Source: Hymenobacter qilianensis (lineage in GTDB: Bacteria > Bacteroidota > Bacteroidia > Cytophagales > Hymenobacteraceae). From it: a stretch of DNA of 64,000 nucleotides. Location of the stretch: NCBI RefSeq assembly GCF_014489555.1, contig NZ_CP060784.1, positions 806,001 to 870,000 on the forward strand, in the 5' to 3' direction. Within the stretch, counting starts at the first letter, position 1; each line of letters starts with the position of its first letter. This document shows, piece after piece, positions 40,681 to 48,751 of this stretch. The notes below the pieces were generated by a model. The model saw nothing but the letters and a program-made list of their open reading frames with translations, ran no database searches and was not told the origin of the DNA. The translations under genes were made by a program, and so were the position numbers.

Positions 40681-43056
40681 ATGTTGAGAAATCTTCTCTT
40701 GCTCGTCGGTGGCATTGGACTGAGCGTCGCGCCGCTGATAGCGCAAACGCCTTCTATCCAGAACACCAATTCCGGCACCGACAAATTTGCCCAGCTCGGC
40801 ACCGAGCTGCCTACTCCCAACACCTTCCGGACGGCCTCCGGTGCGCCCGGCTCCCAGTACTGGCAGCAGCGTGCCGACTACGATATCAACGTGCGGCTCG
40901 ACGACGAGAAGCAGGCCATTTCGGGCACCGAGGACATTACCTACACTAACCTCTCGCCCGACGTGCTGACTTACCTCTGGGTGCAGCTCGACCAGAATAT
41001 CTACGCCGAGAACTCCATGACTACCTCCACGCAGACGGCGGAGCTACAGCCGCGCATGTCGTTCGGGGCCATGGACTACCTGGCCCGCGCCGATTTCGAC
41101 GGTGGGTTCAAGATTGAGTCGGTGAAGCAGAAAGGTGGCAAGGCGCTGGCGCACGTGGTAAACCATACCATGATGCGTGTGGATCTGCCCCAGCCTTTGC
41201 AGCCCAAGCAGTCGTTCACGTTCAGCATTGCGTATCGCTACAACATCAACGACGTACTTAAGCTCGGTGGGCGCTCGGGCTACGAGTATTTCCCCGAGGA
41301 CAAAAACTACCTCTACGAAATAGCGCAGTTTTACCCCCGCATGGCTGTGTACGACGACGTGAACGGCTGGCAGCACAAGCAGTTCCTGGGCAGCGGCGAG
41401 TTTGCGCTTCCTTTCGGCAACTACAAAGTGAGCATCACCGCCCCTTCCGACCACGTGGTTGGTGCTACCGGCACGCTCCAAAACCCCGATCAGGTGCTGT
41501 CCGCTACCCAGCGCAAGCGTCTGGCTCAGGCAACGGATGCCAAAAAGCCCGTTGTGATTGTAACCCAGGCCGAGGCTGAGCAAGCTGAGAAGGGCCGAGC
41601 CAAAGGCACCAAAACCTGGAATTTCGTTGCTAAAAACGTTCGTGACTTCGCTTTTGCCAGTTCCCGCAAGTTTATCTGGGATGCGATGGGCCTGAAGATT
41701 GAAGGCAAGCCGATTGTGGCCATGTCGTACTACCCGAAAGAGGGCAACCCGCTGTGGGGCCAATACTCGACGGAGGCTGTGGCGCATACACTCAAAACCT
41801 ACTCCAAGCGCACTATTCCTTACCAGTATCCGGTGGCTATTTCGGTGCACGGCCCCATTGGCGGCATGGAGTACCCGATGCTTTCATTTAATGGCTACCG
41901 GCCCGAGAAAGACGGCACCTACTCGGCCAACACCAAATACGGCCTGATTTCAGTGATTATCCACGAAGTAGGACACAACTTCTTCCCCATGATTGTGAAC
42001 TCCGATGAGCGGCAGTGGACGTGGATGGACGAGGGTCTGAACACGTTTATGCAGTACCTCTCGGAGCAGGAATGGGAGCGCAACTATCCTTCGCGCCGCG
42101 GCGAGCCAGCCAAAATCGTGGATTACATGCGCATGGATAAGAGCCTGCAAACCCCGATTATGACTAACTCAGAATCGGTATTGCAGCTCGGCAACAACGC
42201 CTACGGCAAGCCCGCCACCGGCCTGAATATTCTGCGCGAAACCATCATGGGCCGCGAGCTATTCGATTACGCTTTCAAGGAGTACGCTCGCCGTTGGGCC
42301 TACAAGCACCCCACGCCTGCCGACTTCTTCCGCACTATGGAAGATGCCTCCGGCGTTGACCTCGACTGGTTCTGGCGCGGCTGGTTCTACACCAACGACC
42401 GCACCGACCTCGCCATTGAAGGCGTGAAGTGGTACACCGTTGATTCCAAAAACCCCGAAATTGAGAATGCCCGCAAGCGGCAGGAGCTGAACGCGGAGCC
42501 CAAGACTTTGTCGCAGCAGCGCAACCTGCAAGACATTAAGCGCACGCTCGTTGACGACGAGAAGCCCGGCCTAAAGGACTTCTACAACACGTACGATCCC
42601 ATTGCCACGACGGAGGCCGACAAGCAGCGCTACCAGGAGTACGTGAAGAAGCTGAAGCCGGAGCAGCAAAAGCGTCTGAACGAAGGTCTGCACTTCTATG
42701 AAGTAGGCCTGCGCAACATTGGCGGTTTGGTAATGCCAGTAGTTGTGCAAATGACCTACGAGGACGGCAAGCAGGAAGTAGTGAACATTCCAGCCGAAAT
42801 CTGGCGTCGCAATAACGAGCAGGTGACGAAAGTATTCGTTACCGATAAGCCCGTGGTGGCTTTCACGCTGGACCCGTTCCTGCAAACCGCCGACACGGAC
42901 CTGAGCAACAATGCGTATCCGCGCAAATTGGCCCCCAGCCGCTTCGAGTTGTTTGAGCAGCAGCAGCGCACGCAGCCAAACCCCATGCAGCAGCAGCCCA
43001 GCGCTACGCAGCCAGTTCCGGCCAGCAGCGGCGCTACGGGCGGCGGCACTAATTAG
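40681..43056 (+). CDS. M1-family metallopeptidase (secreted)
   Basis: 791 residues with a signal peptide ending SVAPLIAQ. The zinc site is HEVGH at residues 428-432 and Glu451 in DEGLNTF, exactly HExxH-x18-E. GGMEYPM near residue 402 is the exopeptidase motif of M1 enzymes. The N-terminal beta domain (NVRLDDEKQAISGTEDITY) is standard. The C-terminal tail is Gln/Ala/Thr rich and disordered. It would trim N-terminal residues from peptides in the periplasm. A 23-bp-stem terminator follows. Confidence 0.93.
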   Translation: MLRNLLLLVGGIGLSVAPLIAQTPSIQNTNSGTDKFAQLGTELPTPNTFRTASGAPGSQYWQQRADYDINVRLDDEKQAISGTEDITYTNLSPDVLTYLWVQLDQNIYAENSMTTSTQTAELQPRMSFGAMDYLARADFDGGFKIESVKQKGGKALAHVVNHTMMRVDLPQPLQPKQSFTFSIAYRYNINDVLKLGGRSGYEYFPEDKNYLYEIAQFYPRMAVYDDVNGWQHKQFLGSGEFALPFGNYKVSITAPSDHVVGATGTLQNPDQVLSATQRKRLAQATDAKKPVVIVTQAEAEQAEKGRAKGTKTWNFVAKNVRDFAFASSRKFIWDAMGLKIEGKPIVAMSYYPKEGNPLWGQYSTEAVAHTLKTYSKRTIPYQYPVAISVHGPIGGMEYPMLSFNGYRPEKDGTYSANTKYGLISVIIHEVGHNFFPMIVNSDERQWTWMDEGLNTFMQYLSEQEWERNYPSRRGEPAKIVDYMRMDKSLQTPIMTNSESVLQLGNNAYGKPATGLNILRETIMGRELFDYAFKEYARRWAYKHPTPADFFRTMEDASGVDLDWFWRGWFYTNDRTDLAIEGVKWYTVDSKNPEIENARKRQELNAEPKTLSQQRNLQDIKRTLVDDEKPGLKDFYNTYDPIATTEADKQRYQEYVKKLKPEQQKRLNEGLHFYEVGLRNIGGLVMPVVVQMTYEDGKQEVVNIPAEIWRRNNEQVTKVFVTDKPVVAFTLDPFLQTADTDLSNNAYPRKLAPSRFELFEQQQRTQPNPMQQQPSATQPVPASSGATGGGTN

Positions 43057-43069
43057 CAGTCATTTTAGA

Positions 43070-43119
43070 TTTCAAACAGAAACAGCCACCCATAACTGGG
43101 TGGCTGTTTCTGTTTGAAA
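43070..43119 (+). terminator. Perfect 23-bp hairpin terminator
   Basis: Arms at 43070-43092 and 43097-43119 pair perfectly around a TAAC loop; the arm begins TTTCAAACAGAAACAGCC. Confidence 0.85.
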
Positions 43120-43225
43120 GAATACGAGTTGAATACAATTTCTTATCAGGTTTGAATGTGGTTGCAACCTCAAGCGGCAGGATCGAACTCTTATCTGCAC
43201 ACAAGCAAATTTGCCCCCCAGCCCG

Positions 43226-43654
43226 ATGAGAAAACCGTATATTATTCTGTTGTATGCCAGTGTTATAGCCGCCATCACAGGCTGCGAAAAAGAGGATAAC
43301 CCTAGTCAGGAGTGCGTCAGCAGCACGATGTTGGGAACGACCTGCGAAGGCGCTTCTCTGTTGCAGATTGATACGGCTTTACCTATCGGTTCCAGTCTTT
43401 ATTTCAGTGGCGACATGGGAACGGTTATTCCGGGACCAGCCGCGGTGCCTGCCACCTACGCCAATGTCGTCCAGACCTTTCAAAACTTACCTGCTTTGCG
43501 GCGGGGTGAACAGTTATTTATCCGCCTTAGACCCGCAACTTCTGATGAGCAGGTTGAGCGATTCTGTACGGCAAACAAGGTTATGTATAGCGCCCCGCAG
43601 GTTATGGTTATCGACTCCTTTTGTACTGTCAATAAAACTGCCCTAGTCAACTGA
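43226..43654 (+). CDS. Small lipoprotein of unknown function
   Basis: 142 residues from the ATG at 43226. A lipoprotein signal ends AAITGCEKED. Cys residues in CVSSTMLGTTCEG and ERFCTANK may form disulfides. A second in-frame start (TTG at 43211) sits in a TTGCCCCCCAG tract and is less likely. No family recognised. Confidence 0.72.
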   Translation: MRKPYIILLYASVIAAITGCEKEDNPSQECVSSTMLGTTCEGASLLQIDTALPIGSSLYFSGDMGTVIPGPAAVPATYANVVQTFQNLPALRRGEQLFIRLRPATSDEQVERFCTANKVMYSAPQVMVIDSFCTVNKTALVN

Positions 43655-43695
43655 TTTTCGTTGTAGCTTCGTCTTCCACCAACTCTACACCGACT

Positions 43696-44070
43696 ATGGG
43701 ACTTCTCGATGGGTTAATTGGCAACGCTTCAGAAAGCGACGCCCAGGAATTACAACAGGAACTCAGCCGCCTGCTGGCTACCGACGAGCGGGTGGAAAAG
43801 GCCTTCGTCATTATCCGCGACCAGCTTATTTTTACGAATAAGCGCCTGATTCTGGTGGATAAACAGGGCATAACGGGCAAGAAAAAGGAGTTTTTGAGCG
43901 TGCCGTACCGCAGCATTGAGCGCTTCTCCATGGAAACTACCGGGCATTTTGACCTCGATGCGGAGCTGAAAATCTGGGTGCGCGGCCAGACGGATGCTAT
44001 CAGCAAAACCTTCCGCAACGACCGCAACATCTATGATGTAAGTAAAGCCCTAGCCGATTACGCTCTTTAA
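43696..44070 (+). CDS. Bacterial PH-domain protein
   Basis: 124 residues. DQLIFTNKRLILVDKQGITGKKKEFLSVPYRSIERFS is the standard bPH_1 strand-turn-strand pattern. Cytoplasmic, no signal. Role unknown, probably lipid or protein binding. A bidirectional terminator follows. Confidence 0.85.
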   Translation: MGLLDGLIGNASESDAQELQQELSRLLATDERVEKAFVIIRDQLIFTNKRLILVDKQGITGKKKEFLSVPYRSIERFSMETTGHFDLDAELKIWVRGQTDAISKTFRNDRNIYDVSKALADYAL

Positions 44071-44090
44071 TTAGAGAAATATGCTGAACC

Positions 44091-44127
44091 AAAAAGCCCC
44101 CCAGCAGACTGCTGGGGGGCTTTTTTT
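44091..44127. terminator. Strong bidirectional terminator
   Basis: A run, GCCCCCCAGCAG, CTGCTGGGGGGC, T run, with a perfect 12-base stem. Between the PH-domain gene and the convergent NDH-2 gene. Confidence 0.88.
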
Positions 44128-44149
44128 ATTGGGTTACGCTGCCTTTCGG

Positions 44150-45529
44150 CTACCTCGCTACCGGCGTTTGAATAGCAGGCGGCGCAGGATTGTATTCCGG
44201 CGTAGAGTTCTGATGCTCAGCTTTTTTCTTGCCTTGGTCGTCCTTTACATCGCGGCGGCTGAAAGGACGGATAATAAGGCGCAAGGCTTGGTCGGAGCTA
44301 AAGTAGCTGAAGGCCCAGTCGACGAAGGCAACCACTTTATTGCGGAATCCTACCAACGTCATCAAGTGCACAAACAGCCACGTAAACCAGCCCAGAATAC
44401 CGCTGAAATGCACGTCTTTGGGCAAGTCGACCACGGCCTTGTTGCGGCTCACAATGGCCATCACGCCTTTGTTGACGTACTCGAAATTCTTGGGAGCCTC
44501 GTTGCGCATAATACGCTGCAGGTTGTCGGCCAATAATTCGGCCTGTTGCTGGGCTACGGGCGCCAGCATGGGCATACCGCGGGGCATTTCCTCCGTCACC
44601 ATATTGGCCACGTCGCCGATGGCAAAGACGTTCTGGAAGCCTTCGACTTGGTTCCAGCGGTTCACGCTGATGCGCTTGTTGCGGGCTACCACTTCGGGTG
44701 GCAAACCAGGTACTTCGGCGCCGTTCACGCCGGCGGCCCAAATCAGGTTTTCGGTGGGGATATACTCCGTATCGGAATAGTAGGCCCGGCAGTTTTCAAA
44801 CCGTTTGATGGATGTGTTCAGGCGCACAATTACGCCCAGCTCTTCCAGATAACGCTTCGACTCCTGCTGCGACTTCGCCGACATGGGCCCGAGTACGGCC
44901 GGGCCGGCTTCTACCAGAATAACCTGCATCTGCTTCAGATCCAACTCCGGATAATCTTTGGGCAGCACATGGCGGCGCATCTCGGCCAGGGAGCCGCTGA
45001 TTTCGACGCCCGTAGGTCCGCCGCCCACCACCACGATATTCAGCAGAGCCTGCTTTTCCTCGGGGTTTTCGGTGAGCAGGGCTTTCTCGAAGTTCTGGAA
45101 AATAAAGCTGCGCAAGTTCAGGGCATTCGGAATGCTCTTGATTTGCATGGCATTCTTCTCGATACTCTCAATGCCGAAGAAATTGGTAAGTGAGCCCGTA
45201 GCTATTACCAGGTAATCGTAGCGAATATCGCCTACGCTGGTATGCACCACGTTGCGCTCGGGCGCTACGCGCTGCACGTCGGCCATGCGGTAGAAAAAGT
45301 TTTTCTGACCAGCGAAAATCTTGCGAATGGGGTACGCAATGCTGTCCGCCTCGAGGGCGCCGGTGGCCACCTGGTAAAGGAGCGGCTGAAAATTGTGGTA
45401 ATTATTGCGGTCGATGACGACCACTTGCACGGGCGCGTGGCGCAATTCTTTCGCCAGCCGCAAACCCGCAAACCCGCAGCCGATAATAACGACGCGCGGA
45501 TGGGCGGAAACCGGGAGGTTCGTATCCAT
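44150..45529 (-). CDS. ndh: Type II NADH dehydrogenase (NDH-2)
   Basis: 459 residues from the ATG at 45529. FAD motif VVIIGCGFAGLRLAKEL at the N-terminus and NADH motif NIVVVGGGPTGVEISGS near residue 165. ENLIWAAGVNGAEVPGL and NVFAIGDVAN follow. The amphipathic C-terminus (GILGWFTWLFVHLMTLVGFRN) holds it on the inner face of the membrane, as in NDH-2. It passes electrons from NADH to quinone without pumping protons. It lies 5 kb from the nuo operon, so the cell can bypass complex I. Confidence 0.92.
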   Translation of the reverse strand: MDTNLPVSAHPRVVIIGCGFAGLRLAKELRHAPVQVVVIDRNNYHNFQPLLYQVATGALEADSIAYPIRKIFAGQKNFFYRMADVQRVAPERNVVHTSVGDIRYDYLVIATGSLTNFFGIESIEKNAMQIKSIPNALNLRSFIFQNFEKALLTENPEEKQALLNIVVVGGGPTGVEISGSLAEMRRHVLPKDYPELDLKQMQVILVEAGPAVLGPMSAKSQQESKRYLEELGVIVRLNTSIKRFENCRAYYSDTEYIPTENLIWAAGVNGAEVPGLPPEVVARNKRISVNRWNQVEGFQNVFAIGDVANMVTEEMPRGMPMLAPVAQQQAELLADNLQRIMRNEAPKNFEYVNKGVMAIVSRNKAVVDLPKDVHFSGILGWFTWLFVHLMTLVGFRNKVVAFVDWAFSYFSSDQALRLIIRPFSRRDVKDDQGKKKAEHQNSTPEYNPAPPAIQTPVAR

Positions 45530-45693
45530 AAGACTGAAAAACAAGGTATAAGGTGCTGCACTGAGCACTCACTGACCAACTCCCACATGGAGCCGACACA
45601 CAACGCTTTACCGTAAAAGCCGCTTACTGGTTGTCCTGTTTTTCAGACGGTTGAGCTTAAGAACTCACCTAAAGCTTAATCTATTAATCCACT

Positions 45694-45725
45694 CCGTCAT
45701 GCTTCGCTGCCGCTCTGCATGACGG
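45694..45725. repeat. GTCATGC-type palindrome
   Basis: CCGTCATGC (45694-45702) pairs with GCATGACGG (45717-45725) around a GC-rich 14-base loop. It precedes a GGGGGC-T-run terminator half for the minus-strand gene and may be one more REP family. Confidence 0.6.
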
Positions 45726-45759
45726 GTGGGGGCTTTTATTGCTCTAGAGAGTTAACTAC

Positions 45760-46446
45760 TTAATAATCTACGCCTTCCTTTTTCTTAAACTCGCCGTCTT
45801 TCACTTGCTGGATCAGTTTCAGCCAGCTGAAAGGATTCAGTAAAGGATTGTTGGATTGAGGATTGGGGGCCACACCCATGCGGCGGTCGTAGCCCTGCTG
45901 CTGCTGTTGAAGCGTCTGCCGATAGTTACCGGCGCTGGTGACGGGCGCATTGTTAAAAATCTGGCGAAGCACGTCGGGGCTCAGGTTTCTGGCGGCACTG
46001 CTGCCGCGCTCCTTGGGCAGCTTCAGGGCTAGAAAAGCCTCTTTAAATTCCTTTTCGGTGGCGTAGGGAAATACCCGCACTTCGGGCAGCACCGTCACGT
46101 CTTCCTGGAGCGAGACGATAACGGAATAGCTCTGCCGTGGATAATCGGGGGGAATAATCACGTACTGGTTGCGGTAGCCCAGGGAGCGAATCACGATGCT
46201 GTCGCCGGTGAGGACGGGCAGCGAGAAGTAACCGTAGAGATTAGTAGCCGTACCCCGGCCCGCCGACGGAACAAACACGGTAGCGCCCGGCACACCCAAC
46301 AGGCTGTCGCCGGTAGCCACAATACCCGAGAACTGTACTACGCGCCGTTGTCCTTGGGCGTGGCCTGCGGTAGGTGCCAGCACAAAAAGCACCAGCAACA
46401 GCCCCAGCGTGGCAACAACGACATACATTCGACTCTTATCAGACAT
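45760..46446 (-). CDS. Carboxypeptidase-regulatory-like domain protein
   Basis: 228 residues. Signal peptide ends TAGHAQGQ. A CarboxypepD-reg-like domain follows (VVQFSGIVATGDSLLGVPGA, TATNLYGYFSLPVLTGDSIVI) as at the start of TonB receptors but without plug or barrel. The C-terminus is Gln-rich (YRQTLQQQQQGYDRR) with Pro/Asn repeats. Found in the periplasm or at the outer membrane; function unknown. Confidence 0.8.
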   Translation of the reverse strand: MSDKSRMYVVVATLGLLLVLFVLAPTAGHAQGQRRVVQFSGIVATGDSLLGVPGATVFVPSAGRGTATNLYGYFSLPVLTGDSIVIRSLGYRNQYVIIPPDYPRQSYSVIVSLQEDVTVLPEVRVFPYATEKEFKEAFLALKLPKERGSSAARNLSPDVLRQIFNNAPVTSAGNYRQTLQQQQQGYDRRMGVAPNPQSNNPLLNPFSWLKLIQQVKDGEFKKKEGVDY

Positions 46447-46559
46447 ACTTGAATGTGCTATACTGCAATAATACGGCTCTTTGAGAGGTCGAAGCCGGAG
46501 GGGCCGTAAATTTGTTTCGTTTTATGCGGGGGCTTTTTCCCTGCTTTGTTCGGTAAAGG

Positions 46560-46955
46560 ATGCGTCTTAAACACTTCAGCGTTGCATTTGGTCAGCAACT
46601 ATTTAAGGCCCTCGGCGACGAGTCGCGGGTGCGGATGCTGCATTTGCTGTGGCGCAATCAGGAAATGTGCATCTCCGATCTGGAACAGGTCTTGGACTTC
46701 ACCCAAACCAAAACCTCCCGCCAATTATTGTATCTAAAGAATGCGGGCTTGGTCAGCTTCCGTCGGCTCGACAACTGGGCCTTCTACTTTATAAAGGATG
46801 AAATGGCGGACCTGGTTCACCAGTTTTTGGGTTACATGGAAAAAGACCCTCAACTGATGCGCGACCAGCAGATTTACCAAACCCTCTGGTCGAATAGGGA
46901 GCTGGCCGCGTACAAGCTTCAGAATCGCCGCTGGACAGGCTACCAACAAGTATAG
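46560..46955 (+). CDS. ArsR-family transcriptional regulator
   Basis: 131 residues. Winged HTH: LFKALGDESRVRMLHLLWRNQEMCISDLEQVL then FTQTKTSRQLLYLKNAGLVSFRRLDN. No obvious metal-binding Cys cluster beyond MCISDL. It precedes a ferredoxin-like gene and may regulate it. Confidence 0.88.
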   Translation: MRLKHFSVAFGQQLFKALGDESRVRMLHLLWRNQEMCISDLEQVLDFTQTKTSRQLLYLKNAGLVSFRRLDNWAFYFIKDEMADLVHQFLGYMEKDPQLMRDQQIYQTLWSNRELAAYKLQNRRWTGYQQV

Positions 46956-46998
46956 TGGTGTTGGCCTGCGCGGCGGTTGAGCTCATCTAGTTTAGTTT

Positions 46999-47295
46999 AT
47001 GAAATACGAACATCACCTTTTCGTTTGCACCAACCAAAAAAGCGAGGTGGGCCGCGACGTGGTGAAGGCTCTGAAAAAGGAAATTAAAAAGCAGGGCCTC
47101 AGCAAAAAACTCAACCGCGCCCTTCCCACCGGTTGCCTTGATGAGTGTAAGCATTGCAAAAAAGGGTGCGGTGCGGCCCTCATCGTATATCCCGAAGGCG
47201 CCATTTACGGCGACGTGCAGCCCGACGACGCGCCGGCAATCGTGCGTGAACATCTGCTGCACGGGCGCGTTGTATCCAAACTCCTACTTGATTAA
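46999..47295 (+). CDS. Thioredoxin-fold [2Fe-2S] ferredoxin-like protein
   Basis: 98 residues. HLFVCTNQK gives the first Cys; TGCLDECKHCKKGCG and ALIVYPEGAIYGDVQPDD complete the family pattern. It could bind a [2Fe-2S] cluster. It overlaps no gene but the next start (47298) is only two bases after its stop, so they are coupled. Confidence 0.85.
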   Translation: MKYEHHLFVCTNQKSEVGRDVVKALKKEIKKQGLSKKLNRALPTGCLDECKHCKKGCGAALIVYPEGAIYGDVQPDDAPAIVREHLLHGRVVSKLLLD

Positions 47296-47297
47296 GA

Positions 47298-48019
47298 ATG
47301 CCCCCCAGTCAGTCATTTCGCCCCGCCAAAGCTTACCGTCACCTTTTCTTCGACCTGGATCATACGCTCTGGGACTTTGAGAAAAACGCCGACGAAACCC
47401 TGCGCACCCTTTTTACTCACTACGATTTAGGGCGCTTCGGTACGTTCACGGTAGAAGAATTTATCGACCGCTACCGCGACATCAACCATGCGCTGTGGCG
47501 CTTGTATCAGGGGGCAAAATCACGCAGCAGCAGTTGCGCAGCACCCGCTTTACGCGCACGCTGGTGCGGCTGGGCGTAGATGAGGCTGACGTACCCGAGG
47601 GCATTTCGCAGCACTTCACGGAGTTGCTGCCTACTAAGTCGGCGGTGTTTCCGTTTACGCATGATATGCTGGAGTATTTGCAAACCAAATACACCCTGCA
47701 TCTGATCACGAACGGCTTCAAGGAAATTCAGTACATCAAGCTCGATTCGTCGCAGCTGACGCCATTTTTTCAGGAAGTAATTACCTCCGAGTGCAGCGGT
47801 TGCCTCAAGCCCGACCGCCGCATGTTTGAGCACGCGCTAAAGCGCACTGGCGCCAGCGCCGCGGAAAGCCTTATGATTGGCGACAACCTCGAATGCGATG
47901 TGCTGGGTGCTTATAATGCGGGCATCGATCAGGTGTATTTCAACCCGGATAAGCGGCGGCACTTCAACGAGGTGACCTACGAGATTAGCTGCCTGAGCGA
48001 GCTAAAGGAGATTTTATAA
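47298..48019 (+). CDS. yjjG: YjjG-type HAD-superfamily nucleotidase (one frameshift)
   Basis: Reconstructed as 240 residues. Motif I is FFDLDHTLWDFEKNADETL, motif II LITNGFKEIQ, Lys in GCLKPDRRMFEH and motif IV IGDNLECDVLGA. The frame breaks at G run 47510-47514; one base gives LWRLYQGGKITQQQLRSTR. It probably dephosphorylates non-canonical or damaged pyrimidine nucleotides. The start is the MPPSQSF ATG two bases after the ferredoxin stop. Confidence 0.85.
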
Positions 48020-48043
48020 GAAAAAAAGCCCCCCGCTGCCCTC

Positions 48044-48051
48044 TACCTTTG
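48044..48051 (+). promoter_or_regulatory. -7 box close to the start of the dNMP-kinase-like gene
   Basis: TACCTTTG fits TAnnTTTG. It ends 7 bases before the ATG at 48059, so the transcript would be nearly leaderless. Confidence 0.55.
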
Positions 48052-48058
48052 CGCCACT

Positions 48059-48607
48059 ATGATACACATACTGGGAATTTCGGGTAAGAGAGGCAGCGGC
48101 AAGGATACGGTGGCTCGCCTGATTCAGCAGCTACAGCCCGAGCGCAACTGGCAGATTCTTTCCTTCGGCGACGCCATCAAGGCCGTGTGCGCCACCTTAG
48201 CCGGCGAGGCAATTGCCCCCTACTATTACCAGGACGGCAAAGCCCAGTTGCTGCCCATCTTTGGGCGCACCCGCGGCGAAATGCTTCAGCAAGTTGGTCA
48301 CGCGCTGCGGGCCTGGGAGCCGGAAATCTGGGTTAAAGCCTTCTTCGCTCGCTTGCCTGAAGATCAGTTTGTGATTGTGCCCGATGTGCGTTTTCCCAAC
48401 GAAGCCGACCCCATTCGGGAGCGCGGCGGCCTGATGCTACGCGTGGAAGGCGACCCACTCCAGCAGCGCGGCGACGGCACCCGCGACGATAATCATCCCA
48501 GCGAAACGGTGATGGATACCTATCAGCATTTTGCCACTGTTATCCATAATAATGGCTCGCAGGAAGAGCTGAAGGAGCAGGTGTTAAAGCTCCTGAAAAG
48601 TTTGTAG
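48059..48607 (+). CDS. P-loop kinase resembling deoxynucleoside monophosphate kinase
   Basis: 182 residues. Walker A is GKRGSGKDT at residues 9-17. FGRTRGEMLQQVGHALRAWEPEIWV and VIVPDVRFPNEADPIRERG match phage-type dNMP kinases. Predicted to phosphorylate deoxynucleoside monophosphates; other nucleotide substrates are possible. No phage genes are near. Confidence 0.8.
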   Translation: MIHILGISGKRGSGKDTVARLIQQLQPERNWQILSFGDAIKAVCATLAGEAIAPYYYQDGKAQLLPIFGRTRGEMLQQVGHALRAWEPEIWVKAFFARLPEDQFVIVPDVRFPNEADPIRERGGLMLRVEGDPLQQRGDGTRDDNHPSETVMDTYQHFATVIHNNGSQEELKEQVLKLLKSL

Positions 48608-48701
48608 ATGTAGTTATATAGCTTTTTTAGGAGGTCAATGGCGAATCGGGTGTTGGCATGCGCATGCAATTCTGGCTACCGATGGTTGTTCAACTCCCTG
48701 T

Positions 48702-48709
48702 TACCTTTG
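48702..48709 (+). promoter_or_regulatory. -7 box for pruA
   Basis: TACCTTTG, 42 bases before the ATG at 48752. A -33 TTTG at the ideal distance is absent, so it is a partial match. Confidence 0.45.
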
Positions 48710-48751
48710 CTTTGTCCCCCATCAATAAACCTACATCCAAAAACTAACTCT

